Assembly (NCBI GenBank): GCA_903921325.1
Contig: CAIXPL010000019.1
Coordinates: 124,001-188,000 of the forward strand
From: an uncultured Pseudomonadota bacterium
Lineage (GTDB): Bacteria; Pseudomonadota; Gammaproteobacteria; Burkholderiales; SG8-39
DNA: 64,000 bases
Direction: 5' to 3'
Both the position numbers and the translations under genes were made by a program. The notes below the pieces were generated by a model, which ran no database searches, was not told the DNA's origin, and saw only the letters and a program-made list of their open reading frames with translations. Positions 38,635 through 48,639 of this stretch are shown in pieces (within the stretch, counting starts at the first letter, position 1; each line of letters opens with the position of its first letter).

Positions 38635-39429
38635 ATGTTTGCGCGAATAAACGACATTGATGTGTACTACGAAATTCACGGCACTGAAGGGCCCTGGCTG
38701 ACCTTCAGCCATTCGCTCGCGGCGCATAGCGGCATGTGGGCGCCCCAGGTTGAGGCGTTTTCGCACCGCTTTCGCGTGCTCAACTACGATACCCGCGGTC
38801 ACGGCAAGACCACCGCCACGGACGGTGCCTACAGCCTTGATCAACTGGCCGATGATCTGAAAGGACTGCTCGATCATCTGGACATCCAGCAGACCCATTA
38901 CTGCGGTCTGTCGATGGGCGGCATGATCGGTCAGACATTTGCGCTTAAATACCCCGGTCGCTTGCAATCGCTGGTGCTGGCAGACACCACGAGTCGTTAC
39001 GAACCTGAGACAAAGGCACTGTGGGACGCGCGCGTGGCAGCGGCGCGCAGCGGCGGCATGGCGGCGCTGGTTGCGCCCACGCTCGGGCGCTGGTTTACCG
39101 AGCCTTTTCATAAGGATCCTGCCGCGGCCAGCACACTTGAGACGATCGGCGCCATGATCCGCGACACCCCTTTGGCGGGCTATGCGGGATGTTGTGCCGC
39201 ACTGCCAACGATCAACGTCACGCATCGATTGCATGAAATCACCGTGCCCATCCTGGTGCTGTGCGGCGCGCATGACCATGCAAGCCCGGTCGCGATGGCA
39301 AGGCAGATCGTCGAGCACGCCAGGGATGGCGAACTGGAAGTGATTGAGGAGGCGGCGCATATTTCAAATCTCGAGCAGCCGCAGATCTTCAATCGGGCAC
39401 TGACCCGGTTCTTTGATCGGGTGTGTTAG
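38635..39429 (+). CDS. Alpha/beta hydrolase, 3-oxoadipate enol-lactonase-like
   Basis: 264-residue alpha/beta-fold hydrolase with the nucleophile elbow CGLSMGGMIG (S93), an Asp in LVLCGAHDHASP and the His in EEAAHISNLEQP. The sequence LNYDTRGHGKT and overall pattern resemble PcaD, the enol-lactonase of the beta-ketoadipate pathway. Related sequences can also be esterases or C-C hydrolases, so the substrate is open. First gene of a plus-strand catabolic cluster; it lies 6 bp before the SDR gene. Confidence 0.8.
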   Translation: MFARINDIDVYYEIHGTEGPWLTFSHSLAAHSGMWAPQVEAFSHRFRVLNYDTRGHGKTTATDGAYSLDQLADDLKGLLDHLDIQQTHYCGLSMGGMIGQTFALKYPGRLQSLVLADTTSRYEPETKALWDARVAAARSGGMAALVAPTLGRWFTEPFHKDPAAASTLETIGAMIRDTPLAGYAGCCAALPTINVTHRLHEITVPILVLCGAHDHASPVAMARQIVEHARDGELEVIEEAAHISNLEQPQIFNRALTRFFDRVC

Positions 39430-39435
39430 CACGCC

Positions 39436-40230
39436 ATGGCCGATGACGCGTCATTGCGTGGTCGTACCGCACTGATCACCGGGGGCTCGCGCGGCATCGG
39501 GCTGGCGATTGCCAATGCGCTGGCCGGCTGCGGTGCCACACTGGTGATCACCGGACGCGACACTGCGCGACTGGCCAGCGCCGCCGCTGAGATCGAACGG
39601 ACGCACGGCGGCAAGGTCCATACCGTCTCGCTTGATCTGGCCGATGGGTCGAGCGTCGCACCGGCCTTCCAGAGCATGCGCGCAGCGGCGGGGCCGATCG
39701 ATATTCTGGTGAACAACGCCGGTGAGGCTGCCAGCGCGCCATTGCTGCGCACCGATACGGCACTATGGCAGCGCATGCTCGATGTCAATCTGACCGGTGC
39801 ATGGCTGTGCATCCGCGAAACCCTGCCAGCGATGATGAGCGCTGACTATGCGCGAATCATCAACATCGCCAGTACTGCCGGGCTGGTCGGCTATGCCTAC
39901 GTGACTGCCTACGTAGCGGCCAAGCATGGCCTGGTCGGACTCACGCGCTCGCTCGCACTGGAGACCGCGCGCAGCAAGCTCACGGTGAACGCGATCTGCC
40001 CCGGATACACCGATACTGACCTGGTGCGCGATGCGGTCGCCAATATCGCCAGCAAGACCGGCAAAAGCACCGAGGCGGCACGCGCGAGCTTGAGTGCCGT
40101 CAACCCGCAGGGGCGCCTGGTGCAGCCCGAAGAAATCGCGCAATGCGTGCTGTGGCTGTGTTCAACGGCCGCCAGTTCGGTCACCGGCCAGTCCATACCG
40201 ATCGCCGGTGGCGAGGTGATGAGCCGATGA
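39436..40230 (+). CDS. Short-chain dehydrogenase/reductase
   Basis: Classical SDR of 264 residues. The cofactor site ALITGGSRGIGLAIANALAG is NAD(P)-type, NNAG follows (DILVNNAGEAAS), and the catalytic Ser-Tyr-x3-Lys is in NIASTAGLVGYAYVTAYVAA then KHGLVG. The C-terminal PEEIAQCVLWLCSTAASSVT is typical. Between an enol-lactonase-like hydrolase and an enoyl-CoA hydratase, it probably acts as a 3-hydroxyacyl-CoA or cyclic alcohol dehydrogenase; this is inference. Confidence 0.85.
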   Translation: MADDASLRGRTALITGGSRGIGLAIANALAGCGATLVITGRDTARLASAAAEIERTHGGKVHTVSLDLADGSSVAPAFQSMRAAAGPIDILVNNAGEAASAPLLRTDTALWQRMLDVNLTGAWLCIRETLPAMMSADYARIINIASTAGLVGYAYVTAYVAAKHGLVGLTRSLALETARSKLTVNAICPGYTDTDLVRDAVANIASKTGKSTEAARASLSAVNPQGRLVQPEEIAQCVLWLCSTAASSVTGQSIPIAGGEVMSR

Positions 40231-40260
40231 TTTTTCTCTTTTGCTTTTAAGGCAGCAACC

Positions 40261-41097
40261 ATGACCAGCCCCCTCGAGCACCACCGTACCTCTTTTGCAG
40301 ACTACCGGCCCGAGCATTTCCTGTTTGCACTTGACCAGGGCGTGGCCACGATCACCCTGAATCGGCCCGAGCGCAAGAACCCGCTCACCTTCCAGTCCTA
40401 TGCCGAGTTGCGCGACCTGTTCCGCGCACTGCAAGGGGCAAGCGATGTCGATGTGGTGGTCATCACCGGCGCTGGCGGTAACTTCTGTTCCGGTGGTGAC
40501 GTGCACGAAATCATCGGTCCGCTCACCAAAATGAGCATGCCCGAATTGCTCGAATTCACCCAGATGACCGGCGATCTGGTGAAAGCCATGCGTGCCTGCC
40601 CGCAACCGCTGGTCGCGGCCATCGATGGCGTGTGCGCTGGGGCCGGCGCCATCCTCGCCATGGCCAGTGACCTGCGCTACGGCACCTCGGGTTCGAAGAC
40701 GGCATTCTTGTTTACCCGAGTTGGACTGGCCGGTTGCGATATGGGCGCCTGCGCCATCCTGCCGCGCATCATCGGTCAGGGCAGAGCCGCGGAGCTGCTC
40801 TACACGGGCCGTTCGATGAGTGGCGAGGAAGCATTTGCCTGGGGCTTTTTCAACCGCCTGTGCGCGCCTGATGCGCTGGGCAGTGATACCGCCACCCTGG
40901 CGCGCCAGATTGCCTCCGGCCCCACCTTTGCCCATGGCGTGACCAAGAAGATGTTGCACCAGGAATGGTCGATGTCGGTGGACGAGGCCATTGATGCCGA
41001 GGCCCAGGCGCAGGCCATTTGCATGCAGACTCGCGATTTCACCCGCGCCTACGAAGCATTTGCCGCGCGCCGCGCGCCGGTGTTTGAAGGTGACTAG
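40261..41097 (+). CDS. Enoyl-CoA hydratase/isomerase family protein
   Basis: Crotonase-fold protein, 278 residues. It contains [20 protein letters not shown], the oxyanion loop [15 protein letters not shown], and [20 protein letters not shown]. The stretch [20 protein letters not shown] aligns with the position of the second catalytic acid, where Asp (GCDMGA) is seen. The C-terminal trimerisation part is present. Its neighbours point to beta-oxidation-like processing of a cyclic or aromatic-derived CoA ester. Confidence 0.87.
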   Translation: MTSPLEHHRTSFADYRPEHFLFALDQGVATITLNRPERKNPLTFQSYAELRDLFRALQGASDVDVVVITGAGGNFCSGGDVHEIIGPLTKMSMPELLEFTQMTGDLVKAMRACPQPLVAAIDGVCAGAGAILAMASDLRYGTSGSKTAFLFTRVGLAGCDMGACAILPRIIGQGRAAELLYTGRSMSGEEAFAWGFFNRLCAPDALGSDTATLARQIASGPTFAHGVTKKMLHQEWSMSVDEAIDAEAQAQAICMQTRDFTRAYEAFAARRAPVFEGD

Positions 41098-41161
41098 GGA
41101 AGGACAATGCAGCATGAGCAATAACGACAACCGGGAAAGCGACGAGTAAGGACACGGCGGC

Positions 41162-42322
41162 ATGAGCGACACCGACTATCTGCAGTGGCCGTTCTTCGCG
41201 GATGCGCACCGCGCGCTGGCGGTCGCCCTCGAGCAGTGGGCTGGTGACACCCTGCCCCGAACGCATGCCGCGACCACCGATGACACCTGCCGCGCCCTGG
41301 TCCGCGCATTGGGCGAAGGCGGGTGGCTGCGCCATGCGGTGCCCCATGCCTTTGGTGGCATGAGCGAACAGCTCGATTCACGCTCGCTATGCCTGATTCG
41401 CGAAACCCTTGCGCGTCACGAAGGCCTTGCCGACTTTGCCTTTGCCATGCAGGGCCTGGGTTCGGGTGCCCTGTCGATCGCCGGGTCGCCGCAACAAAAA
41501 GCGCGCTATTTGCCGGCAGTGGCGCGCGGTGAGTCAATCGCCGCCTTCGCATTGTCTGAGCCACAGGCCGGGTCGGACGTAGCCGCCCTTGCGCTGGACG
41601 CGCACAAGGAGGGCTCAAGCTACGTTCTGAACGGCAGCAAGACCTGGATATCCAATGGCGGCATTGCCGATTTCTACACGGTCTTTGCACGCACGGGCGA
41701 GGCGCCTGGGGCACGCGGCATCAGCGCCTTTGTCATCGATGCCGATACCCCTGGGCTGCAGATTGCCGAGCGCATCGATCTGATCGCCCCGCATCCGCTG
41801 GCCACCCTGCGGTTCGAGAACTGCGAGGTTGCCGAATCACAGCGCATCGGTGAACCCGGTCGGGGCTTCAAGATCGCCATGATGACGCTCGATATTTTTC
41901 GTGCCTCGGTGGCTGCTGCTGCCCTGGGGTTTGCCCGACGCGCGCTTGATGAGGCGATTGCGCAAGCCACCGGGCGGCGCATGTTCGGTCACACGCTGGC
42001 CGATTTTCAGCTCACCCAGGCGGCGCTCGCTGACATGGCGACATCGATTGATTCGGCGGCCCTGCTCACTTATCGTGCTGCCTGGCTGCGTGATGCAAAA
42101 GGTGTGCGCACCACGCGCGAAGCGGCCATGGCCAAAATGGTCGCCACTGAAGAGGCACAGAAAGTCATTGATCGTGCGTTGCAGATGTTTGGTGGCAGCG
42201 GCGTGGTAAGCGGGATGCCGGTGGAAAAGCTCTATCGTGAAATCCGCGCGCTGCGTATCTATGAGGGGGCCACAGAAGTGCAAAAAATGATCATCGCCCG
42301 CGAATTGCTCAAGTCATCATGA
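41162..42322 (+). CDS. Acyl-CoA dehydrogenase
   Basis: FAD-dependent acyl-CoA dehydrogenase, 386 residues. Visible are [60 protein letters not shown] and the catalytic Glu region [20 protein letters not shown], with Glu in the short-chain-type position. Its ATG overlaps nothing upstream, where a 12-codon frame (41114-41149) precedes it. The stop overlaps the ligase start by 4 bp, so the two are coupled. Confidence 0.9.
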   Translation: MSDTDYLQWPFFADAHRALAVALEQWAGDTLPRTHAATTDDTCRALVRALGEGGWLRHAVPHAFGGMSEQLDSRSLCLIRETLARHEGLADFAFAMQGLGSGALSIAGSPQQKARYLPAVARGESIAAFALSEPQAGSDVAALALDAHKEGSSYVLNGSKTWISNGGIADFYTVFARTGEAPGARGISAFVIDADTPGLQIAERIDLIAPHPLATLRFENCEVAESQRIGEPGRGFKIAMMTLDIFRASVAAAALGFARRALDEAIAQATGRRMFGHTLADFQLTQAALADMATSIDSAALLTYRAAWLRDAKGVRTTREAAMAKMVATEEAQKVIDRALQMFGGSGVVSGMPVEKLYREIRALRIYEGATEVQKMIIARELLKSS

Positions 42323-43971
42323 GCAGAACAAGACAATCCTATTCGGCGCACCAGGACAGCTTCGCACGCGACCATCTGCCCTCGCCCGATCAATGGCCTC
42401 ACTTCAATTTCGATCGACCTGAGCTGCGCTACCCGGCGCGCATGAATTGCGCCACCGAACTGCTTGACCGGGTGGTGGCCGAAGGCGATGGCGATCGCGC
42501 TGCGATTCACGCAAGCATCGCCGAGGGCGAGGGTGCCACTGCCACCTATCGGCAGGTACTGCACCGCGCGAACCAGATCGCCCAGGTATTGCGCGATGAC
42601 CTGGGCCTGGTACCCGGTACCCGCGTCCTGTTGCGCGCCCCTAACAATCCGATGATGGCGGCGTGCTGGTTTGGGGTGATGAAGGCGGGCTGTATTGCAG
42701 TGGCCACCATGCCCTTGCTGCGCGCCAAGGAATTGCAACCGGTGATTGATCTGGCAAAGGTCCAGGTCGCGCTGTGCGATGTCCGTCTGCGCGAAGAAAT
42801 GGAAAAAGCACAAAGCGCGTGTCCACATTTGCAGACCGTGCTGTATTTCAACGACGGCGGCGCGGGCTCGCTGGAGGCCCTGCTCGCTGCAAAATCCGGT
42901 CAATTCAAGAACGTCGAGACCGCGGCCGATGATGTGGCGCTGATTGCGTTTACCTCGGGCACCACCGGTCAGCCCAAGGGCACGATGCATTTCCATCGCG
43001 ATGTGATGGCCATGTGCGACCTGTTCCCGCGCTCATGCCTGATGTCCACAGCGGACGACATCTTCTGCGGCACGCCACCGCTTGCGTTCACCTTCGGTTT
43101 GGGCGGGATGCTGTGTTTTCCGTTTCGTGCTCGCGCCTCGACCGTGCTGAGCGAGCGTCTGACACCGGAGTCGCTGCTTGCCACGGTGGAACAGTTCCGC
43201 GCCACGGTGTTATTCACCGCGCCCACCTTTTTTCGCATGATGGCGCCGCTGGCGGCCAAATACGACCTGTCCTCTCTGCGCCGCTGTGTGTCAGCCGGTG
43301 AAGCGCTGCCCGATGCCACGCGGCAACTGTTCAAGCAAGCCACTGGCATCGAGATCATCGATGGTCTCGGATCGACCGAGATGATTCACATTTTCGTGTC
43401 GCACCGGGTAGACGATGTACGCCCGGGCGCCACCGGCTATGCCATTCCTGGTTATGAAGTCGCGGTACTTGACGCGCAGGGTAAACCGTGCCCGCCTGGC
43501 ACGGTCGGGCGTCTCGCGGTCAAAGGACCCACCGGCTGTCGCTACCTGTCTGACCCGCGACAGGCTGACTACGTGCAAAACGGCTGGAATCTGACCGGCG
43601 ATGCCTACCGCATGGATGCCGATGGCTATCTGTACTATCAGGCACGCACCGATGACATGATCATCTCGGCGGGCTACAACATTGCCGGCCCTGAGGTTGA
43701 ATCGACGCTACTCACCCACCCGGCAGTCTCCGAATGCGGCGTGGTGGGCAAACCCGATTCGGAGCGCGGGCAGATCGTGAAAGCCTATGTGGTGCTGAAC
43801 GCAGGCCATGTGGCCGGGCCAGAGCTCACGAAGACCTTGCAAGAATATGTCAAGGCCACCGTCGCCCCCTACAAATACCCGCGCGAAATCGAGTTCGTTG
43901 CATCGTTGCCGCGCACCGGCACCGGCAAGCTGCAACGCTTCACGCTGCGCGAGATGGCCGCAGCGGGTTGA
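42319..43971 (+). CDS. Aromatic acid-CoA ligase (benzoate/2-aminobenzoate type)
   Basis: Adenylate-forming ligase of 550 residues. P-loop [19 protein letters not shown], then [56 protein letters not shown] and the C-terminal lysine in [16 protein letters not shown]. The KGTMHFHRD and GSTEMIHIF segments resemble the benzoate/2-aminobenzoate-CoA ligase group rather than fatty acyl ligases. It presumably activates the pathway substrate. The true substrate cannot be read from sequence. Confidence 0.87.
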   Translation: MSRTRQSYSAHQDSFARDHLPSPDQWPHFNFDRPELRYPARMNCATELLDRVVAEGDGDRAAIHASIAEGEGATATYRQVLHRANQIAQVLRDDLGLVPGTRVLLRAPNNPMMAACWFGVMKAGCIAVATMPLLRAKELQPVIDLAKVQVALCDVRLREEMEKAQSACPHLQTVLYFNDGGAGSLEALLAAKSGQFKNVETAADDVALIAFTSGTTGQPKGTMHFHRDVMAMCDLFPRSCLMSTADDIFCGTPPLAFTFGLGGMLCFPFRARASTVLSERLTPESLLATVEQFRATVLFTAPTFFRMMAPLAAKYDLSSLRRCVSAGEALPDATRQLFKQATGIEIIDGLGSTEMIHIFVSHRVDDVRPGATGYAIPGYEVAVLDAQGKPCPPGTVGRLAVKGPTGCRYLSDPRQADYVQNGWNLTGDAYRMDADGYLYYQARTDDMIISAGYNIAGPEVESTLLTHPAVSECGVVGKPDSERGQIVKAYVVLNAGHVAGPELTKTLQEYVKATVAPYKYPREIEFVASLPRTGTGKLQRFTLREMAAAG

Positions 43972-43980
43972 GGGGTTCTG

Positions 43981-45156
43981 TCAGACCGCGATGCCGTCGT
44001 ACAACCAGGCCATCCCGTTGATGGCCTGCTCTTCAGTACGGCCACTGAGCATTGCGTTGCGAAGATCGCGGGTGGCGTCCGCCGCATGGTAGATATCGCC
44101 ATAGACTCGCGCGGTGAGTTGCACGCGGGTGGTCCGTAGATAACGTTGCCGCTGATAGGCGACGAAGGCTGCCGGCAGGTCATTGGGCCGTGCCGCGACT
44201 TCGCGGGCGAGCACCACCGCGTCTTCTGTGGCCATGCAGGCACCCTGCGCCAGATATTGCAGCATCGGATGGGCGGCATCGCCCAAGAGCACGGCGCGGC
44301 CCTCGGTCCAGCGGCTGATCGGCTCTCGATCGCACAGCACCCACATTTTCCACTCGTTCACCATGCCCAGAAACTCAAGCACGTTGGGCTGCTGATCGCG
44401 AAAGTGCTCGCGCAATTCCTGCGGATCGCCGTAGGAATCCCAGCCTTCCTCATAGCGGCGCGAATGAAACACCGCCACCAGGTTGTATTGCTCGCCGCGA
44501 TGCAGCGGATATTGCACCAGATGCGACTTGGGGCCGGCCCACAAAATGACATCGTTACTCTGCAAGTGCTGCGGCACATCCGGTGTGGCCAGCACGCCGC
44601 GATAGGCGATATGCCCGGAGACCCGCGGCTTGCCATCGCCGACCAACTGAGCGCGCACCTTTGACCACAGACCATCGGCCCCGATGACTGCCTGGCCACG
44701 CACCGTCGGACCTTGTTCGCACAGCACGATGACGTGGTCGCCGTGGTCTTCATAGCCGATCACTTTGCGCCCGGCACTCAACTCCACCCGGCCCGATTGC
44801 CGGCAGGCATCGAGCAGCACACCATGAATGTCGGCTCGGTGAATGACACCATAGGGGTAGCCATAACGGTTACGAAAGGTCTTATTGAGCGGCACCCGGG
44901 TTACCAGCTCTCCGCTCAAGGCATCGCGCATCACCAGGTTCTCTGGAAATACCGCGACATCGTTCACCGCCTCGGTAACACCGAGCTTTTCGAACATTTT
45001 GAACACGTTCGGGCCGAGTTGAATCCCGGCTCCGATCTCACGAAAATCGCTGCCTGCCTCGAGCACGTGCGAGGCAATACCCTGCTGCGCCAGCGCGAGG
45101 GCCGCGGCCAGTCCGCCAATACCACCACCAACGATGACGAACGGTTCATTTGTCAT
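43981..45156 (-). CDS. FAD-dependent aromatic hydroxylase, 3-hydroxybenzoate 6-hydroxylase-like
   Basis: Class A flavin monooxygenase, 391 residues. Dinucleotide motif IVGGGIGGLAAALALAQQG, GAGIQLGPNVFKMFEKLGV, the DG motif VIGADGLWSKVRAQLVGD and the GD motif VLLGDAAHPMLQYLAQGACM. Family signatures such as YGYPYGVIHRADIHGVLLDA and WVLCDREPISRW match 3-hydroxybenzoate 6-hydroxylases. It converges on the ligase gene with a 9-bp gap. Gentisate 1,2-dioxygenase, the usual next enzyme, is absent, so the product may be processed otherwise or elsewhere. Confidence 0.85.
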   Translation of the reverse strand: MTNEPFVIVGGGIGGLAAALALAQQGIASHVLEAGSDFREIGAGIQLGPNVFKMFEKLGVTEAVNDVAVFPENLVMRDALSGELVTRVPLNKTFRNRYGYPYGVIHRADIHGVLLDACRQSGRVELSAGRKVIGYEDHGDHVIVLCEQGPTVRGQAVIGADGLWSKVRAQLVGDGKPRVSGHIAYRGVLATPDVPQHLQSNDVILWAGPKSHLVQYPLHRGEQYNLVAVFHSRRYEEGWDSYGDPQELREHFRDQQPNVLEFLGMVNEWKMWVLCDREPISRWTEGRAVLLGDAAHPMLQYLAQGACMATEDAVVLAREVAARPNDLPAAFVAYQRQRYLRTTRVQLTARVYGDIYHAADATRDLRNAMLSGRTEEQAINGMAWLYDGIAV

Positions 45157-45392
45157 GGCGCACCACCTAATCGTTCAGTTTGATTGACGCCCATTTTATC
45201 GCCGACGCTTCAGTTGCGGTAACACCCGCACGCCCGCGCTCGGCCCGCAGCCCCATCGCCGTTACCGTCGCGCACACGCTCAAGGTCCGGGCTGATGCAG
45301 TCCGGCACCCTATCGCTCCTGCACCATCACCCCCTGGCAAGTCGGCCCCGCGGCAGCTGCAAGCTGTCTCTGGCTGCAGTCACGCTTGACCA

Positions 45393-46214
45393 TCAAATCG
45401 CCACCAGCGTGAAGCGTTGAACTTCCGCGGGCTGCGCCTGCAGGCGCTCGCTCCACTGCTGCGGACCTGCGTCCGGTTGCGGCTCAAGACGCTGGCCGGT
45501 GAAGGAACATTCAAGCCGGGTCCCGGCAAACGGATAGGGATCAACGCGATAGCAGTCCGGCCCGATCGGAGTCACGGTCACCGTGCAATCTTCCGTGGCG
45601 CTGAGCGGCACATGCTCGAAGCGCGCTTCGGATCGAGCACCGTGCGGGCTGCGATTGAAATACAACGCCAGCGTGTCAAAGAACTGCAGCTGCTTGTAGT
45701 TCTGCATCAAATGAGCCGGCTCGATCCATGGCGCTGTCTGCGGATCGGTCGCCAACTGCGACTTGAGCCGCGCCTGGCGCGCAAGCTCACCTGCGAGCAT
45801 GCGCTCGGCCAGATGCCGAGACTGCGCCGGGATGGTGTTGATCAGCACCATGCTCGACATGCCGTAACGACCGTTGTAGAGGCCCCAACTATGCATGCTC
45901 GAGAGCAATCCCGCGTAGGGGTGATGGCGCTCATTGAAATCCGGCGATGCCGTACTGGTGCGTGTGATCTGTTCGGCCGGCGTGTCGACCAGGTTGTAGG
46001 GCAGCCCGCTCGCCGGATCGGTGAGCGGTGCCTGATCAAAATCGCGCCAACCGCTGTCATGGTGCTCGATCATGTAGAGCATCACCTCGCGGGGCTCGAC
46101 CGCCGCAAATCGATCATTGCCAAACGCCCGCGCGAACTGGCCGGCGAGACCGGTGTGCTCATCCATCCGTATCGCGAGGCGGGCAACGCCTTCGCGCGCA
46201 CTTTGCAGAATCAT
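45393..46214 (-). CDS. DUF3891-family protein
   Basis: The 273 residues start MILQSAREGVARLAIRMDEH. The segment MLYMIEHHDSGWRDFDQAPL and the later LLSSMHSWGLYNGRYGM match the DUF3891 pattern, with His-His-Asp and His residues that could bind metal. C-terminal WSERLQAQPAEVQRFTLVAI ends the protein. Function unknown. The frame is open further upstream, but the divergent gene lies there. It is divergent from the opine-dehydrogenase-like gene across 219 bp and 236 bp from the hydroxylase gene. Confidence 0.75.
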   Translation of the reverse strand: MILQSAREGVARLAIRMDEHTGLAGQFARAFGNDRFAAVEPREVMLYMIEHHDSGWRDFDQAPLTDPASGLPYNLVDTPAEQITRTSTASPDFNERHHPYAGLLSSMHSWGLYNGRYGMSSMVLINTIPAQSRHLAERMLAGELARQARLKSQLATDPQTAPWIEPAHLMQNYKQLQFFDTLALYFNRSPHGARSEARFEHVPLSATEDCTVTVTPIGPDCYRVDPYPFAGTRLECSFTGQRLEPQPDAGPQQWSERLQAQPAEVQRFTLVAI

Positions 46215-46433
46215 GCCTGGTCTCCCTGGCCCAGCGGGCCGTCGCGCAACGAACAAATGATTTACGGACTTACCGAGCTGCACCGCGACCACCTCATCGA
46301 CTGATTGACCGAAACACAGGCTTACCGATTCAGCGTCAAATCGCCCCGCCGCACGCCTCGCGCCCTCATCGACATCGGTGTTGCGCACCCATGATATCGT
46401 GTGCCGCGACACACGGCACGATGGGGCAGTCAG

Positions 46434-47516
46434 ATGAAAGTTGCAGTTCTCGGTGGTGGACACGGCTGCTATGCAGCGGCGGCCGATCTGTCGGAGCAGG
46501 GCCATGAGGTCAGGCTTTGGCGGCGCGATCGTGCCGCGCTTGAACCGGTGCTGCGCGACAAGGCCATCACACTTGTCGATCAGCACGGACGCCGCGCGGT
46601 GCCGATCGCCCTGGTTACCGGTGAAATAGGTGATGCGGTGCGCGGTGCCGATCTGCTGTTCGTACCCGGCCCCGCGTTCGCCCAGTGTGATATCGCACGT
46701 GCCGCTGGCCCGTTTTTGCATGACGGCCAGGTGGTATTCCTCGCCCCCGGCAGCCTGGGGAGCATCGCCATGGCGCGCACCCTGCGCGAGGGCGGAGTGC
46801 GTGCTCAAGTGCGTTTCGCTGAAACTGGCACCCTGCCCTGGTTATGCCGCAAGCACGGACCGGCCGAAGTGGCCATCACCATGCGCGCCACCCGGCTACC
46901 GACCGGCGTGTTTCCGGCGCGTCACCGCGACAGCGCCATCGCCGTGATCCGAGCCATTTGGCCGTCCGTCGAGCCGATTGAAGATGCGCTGTCCGGTGCC
47001 TTGATGAATGCCGGGCCCATCATCCATCCGCCGCTCATTCTGATGAATGCGGGTCCCCTGGAACATTCGCGCAATTACGACATTCATAATGAGGGTACCC
47101 AACCGGCGGTACGACGCGTGACCGACCGGCTGGACGCCGAACGGATCGCGCTGCGCGTCGCGCTGGGCTACGGACCAGAGCATTTTCCGCTGAGCGATCA
47201 CTACAACAACGATCGCTGGATGTATGGCGATTCGCACCAACGCCTGGTCGAATCGGGGGATTGGCGCGAACCGATCGATCTGCTCAGTCATCGTTATATG
47301 CGTGAGGACGTCGAATACGGCCTCGCCCTGCTGGTCTCGATCGCCAGAAAGTTCGCCATCGAAAGCCCCATCGCCAGTGGCCTGCTCGCCATCGCCGGGG
47401 CCATCTGCAGCAGTGACTTTCTGCAAACCAGTCCGCGCACCCTGGTGCGACTCGGCCTGGCCGCACTTGATGAACAGCGACTGCGCGCGCTGCTGCACGA
47501 TGGATGGTCGGCATGA
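46434..47516 (+). CDS. Octopine/opine dehydrogenase-like NAD(P)-binding protein
   Basis: 360 residues from ATG 46434. The N-terminus MKVAVLGGGHGCYAAAADLS is a Rossmann GxGxxxxxxA site, and LMNAGPIIHPPLILMNAGPL with the following DIHNEGTQPAVRRVTDRLDA resembles the octopine/nopaline dehydrogenase helical domain. Late FPLSDHYNNDRWMYGDSH is also typical. Such proteins reductively join amino acids to keto acids or act on related secondary amines. Here it is followed by a 3-hydroxyacyl-CoA dehydrogenase. Substrate unknown. Confidence 0.8.
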   Translation: MKVAVLGGGHGCYAAAADLSEQGHEVRLWRRDRAALEPVLRDKAITLVDQHGRRAVPIALVTGEIGDAVRGADLLFVPGPAFAQCDIARAAGPFLHDGQVVFLAPGSLGSIAMARTLREGGVRAQVRFAETGTLPWLCRKHGPAEVAITMRATRLPTGVFPARHRDSAIAVIRAIWPSVEPIEDALSGALMNAGPIIHPPLILMNAGPLEHSRNYDIHNEGTQPAVRRVTDRLDAERIALRVALGYGPEHFPLSDHYNNDRWMYGDSHQRLVESGDWREPIDLLSHRYMREDVEYGLALLVSIARKFAIESPIASGLLAIAGAICSSDFLQTSPRTLVRLGLAALDEQRLRALLHDGWSA

Positions 47517-47601
47517 GCAAGGCGCGTCGATCACCGCGGCGCCCGGCGCCTGGCGACATGAGTGAATGCCACGGACCGTGGGTGCGCTGCGGAAGCAGCG
47601 C

Positions 47602-48591
47602 ATGAGCGCGACACCGGCCACCATCATTGCGCTTGGTGCCGGCCGCATGGGCCGTGGCATTGCCCACGCGTTTGCCTATGCCGGGCATCCGGTGTGGTTG
47701 CTCGATATCAAGCCCCGCGCGAGCGAGGCCTTTGCCGCCCTGCGTGAAGAAGCCCTCGCTGAAATCGACGCCAGCCTGCACGCACTTGCCGACTGGGGCA
47801 TGTTTGAGCGGGTGGAATGCGCCGGTGTGATCCGTCGAATCCAGGTCGCCGGACTGGCCGATGCCCCCGCTGTGCTGGCCGCCGCCGACATCGTGTTCGA
47901 AGGCGTACCCGAACTCATCGAGGCAAAGCGTACGGCGCTTGATCTGGCCAGCCAGTACATGCGTCCCGATGCGATTCTTGCGTCCACCACATCGACCCAC
48001 CGCGTGACCGAGCTGGCCGCGCTGTGCCGTCAGCCGGCACAGTTTCTCAATGCGCATTGGCTCAACCCGGCCCCCATCATTCCGCTGGTTGAATTGTCCG
48101 TGCATGCCGGCACCGATCCGGCGGTGATCGCACGCATGCGCACCCTGCTCGAGCGCATGGGCAAAGTTCCGGTGCTGTGCTCAGCCAGCGCCGGTTATCT
48201 GGTGCCGCGCTTGCAGACCCTGGTGATGAACGAAGCCGCGCGCATGATCGAGGAAGGCGTGGCAACCGCCGAGGACATCGATCGGGCCACCCGCTACGGT
48301 TTTGGATTTCGCTACGCCGCCATGGGTCTGGTGGAATTCATGGACTACGGTGGCAACGACATCCTCTACCATGCCAGCCGCTACCTGGTGCGCGAACTGG
48401 GGCCACGCTACGAGGCCCCCGAGATCATCAACCGGTTCATGCACGAAGGCCGTCTGGGCTTGAAGACCGGGTCAGGGTTCTTTGACTACAGCACGATCGA
48501 TGAGCCGGCCTACCGCAAGGAAGCCCTGGGCCGGATTCTTGCCATGCTGCGCCACCAGGGACTGGTGCGCCCGCCCGGTTCAGCACTGTGA
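47602..48591 (+). CDS. 3-hydroxyacyl-CoA dehydrogenase
   Basis: The 329 residues from ATG 47602 (an ATG 12 codons earlier is possible) show the NAD site TIIALGAGRMGRGIAHAFAY, STTSTHRVTELAAL, the catalytic His in FLNAHWLNPAPIIPLVELSV and RYGFGFRYAAMGLVEFMDYG in the C-terminal dimer domain. The segment SASAGYLVPRLQ has Pro where most family members have Asn (GFVVNRL). It is an L-3-hydroxybutyryl-CoA dehydrogenase-type enzyme, probably part of the same catabolic route. Confidence 0.88.
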   Translation: MSATPATIIALGAGRMGRGIAHAFAYAGHPVWLLDIKPRASEAFAALREEALAEIDASLHALADWGMFERVECAGVIRRIQVAGLADAPAVLAAADIVFEGVPELIEAKRTALDLASQYMRPDAILASTTSTHRVTELAALCRQPAQFLNAHWLNPAPIIPLVELSVHAGTDPAVIARMRTLLERMGKVPVLCSASAGYLVPRLQTLVMNEAARMIEEGVATAEDIDRATRYGFGFRYAAMGLVEFMDYGGNDILYHASRYLVRELGPRYEAPEIINRFMHEGRLGLKTGSGFFDYSTIDEPAYRKEALGRILAMLRHQGLVRPPGSAL

Positions 48592-48593
48592 CC

Positions 48594-48611
48594 GGCCCTC
48601 GCGGCCTTTTT
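48594..48611 (+). terminator. Weak GGCC hairpin with T5
   Basis: GGCC-CTCGC-GGCC is followed by TTTTT just after the 3-hydroxyacyl-CoA dehydrogenase stop. The stem is only four pairs, so termination would be partial at most. The next gene on the same strand begins 29 bp later with its own Shine-Dalgarno. Confidence 0.3.
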
Positions 48612-48639
48612 CCAATCAACCCTCTCAGGGAGTACCGTG

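Noticed and set aside
38635-43971. Identification as the aerobic 2-aminobenzoyl-CoA pathway
   Set aside because: The ligase and beta-oxidation genes fit in part, but the characteristic fused 2-aminobenzoyl-CoA monooxygenase/reductase is missing, and the flavoprotein present is of the 3-hydroxybenzoate 6-hydroxylase type.
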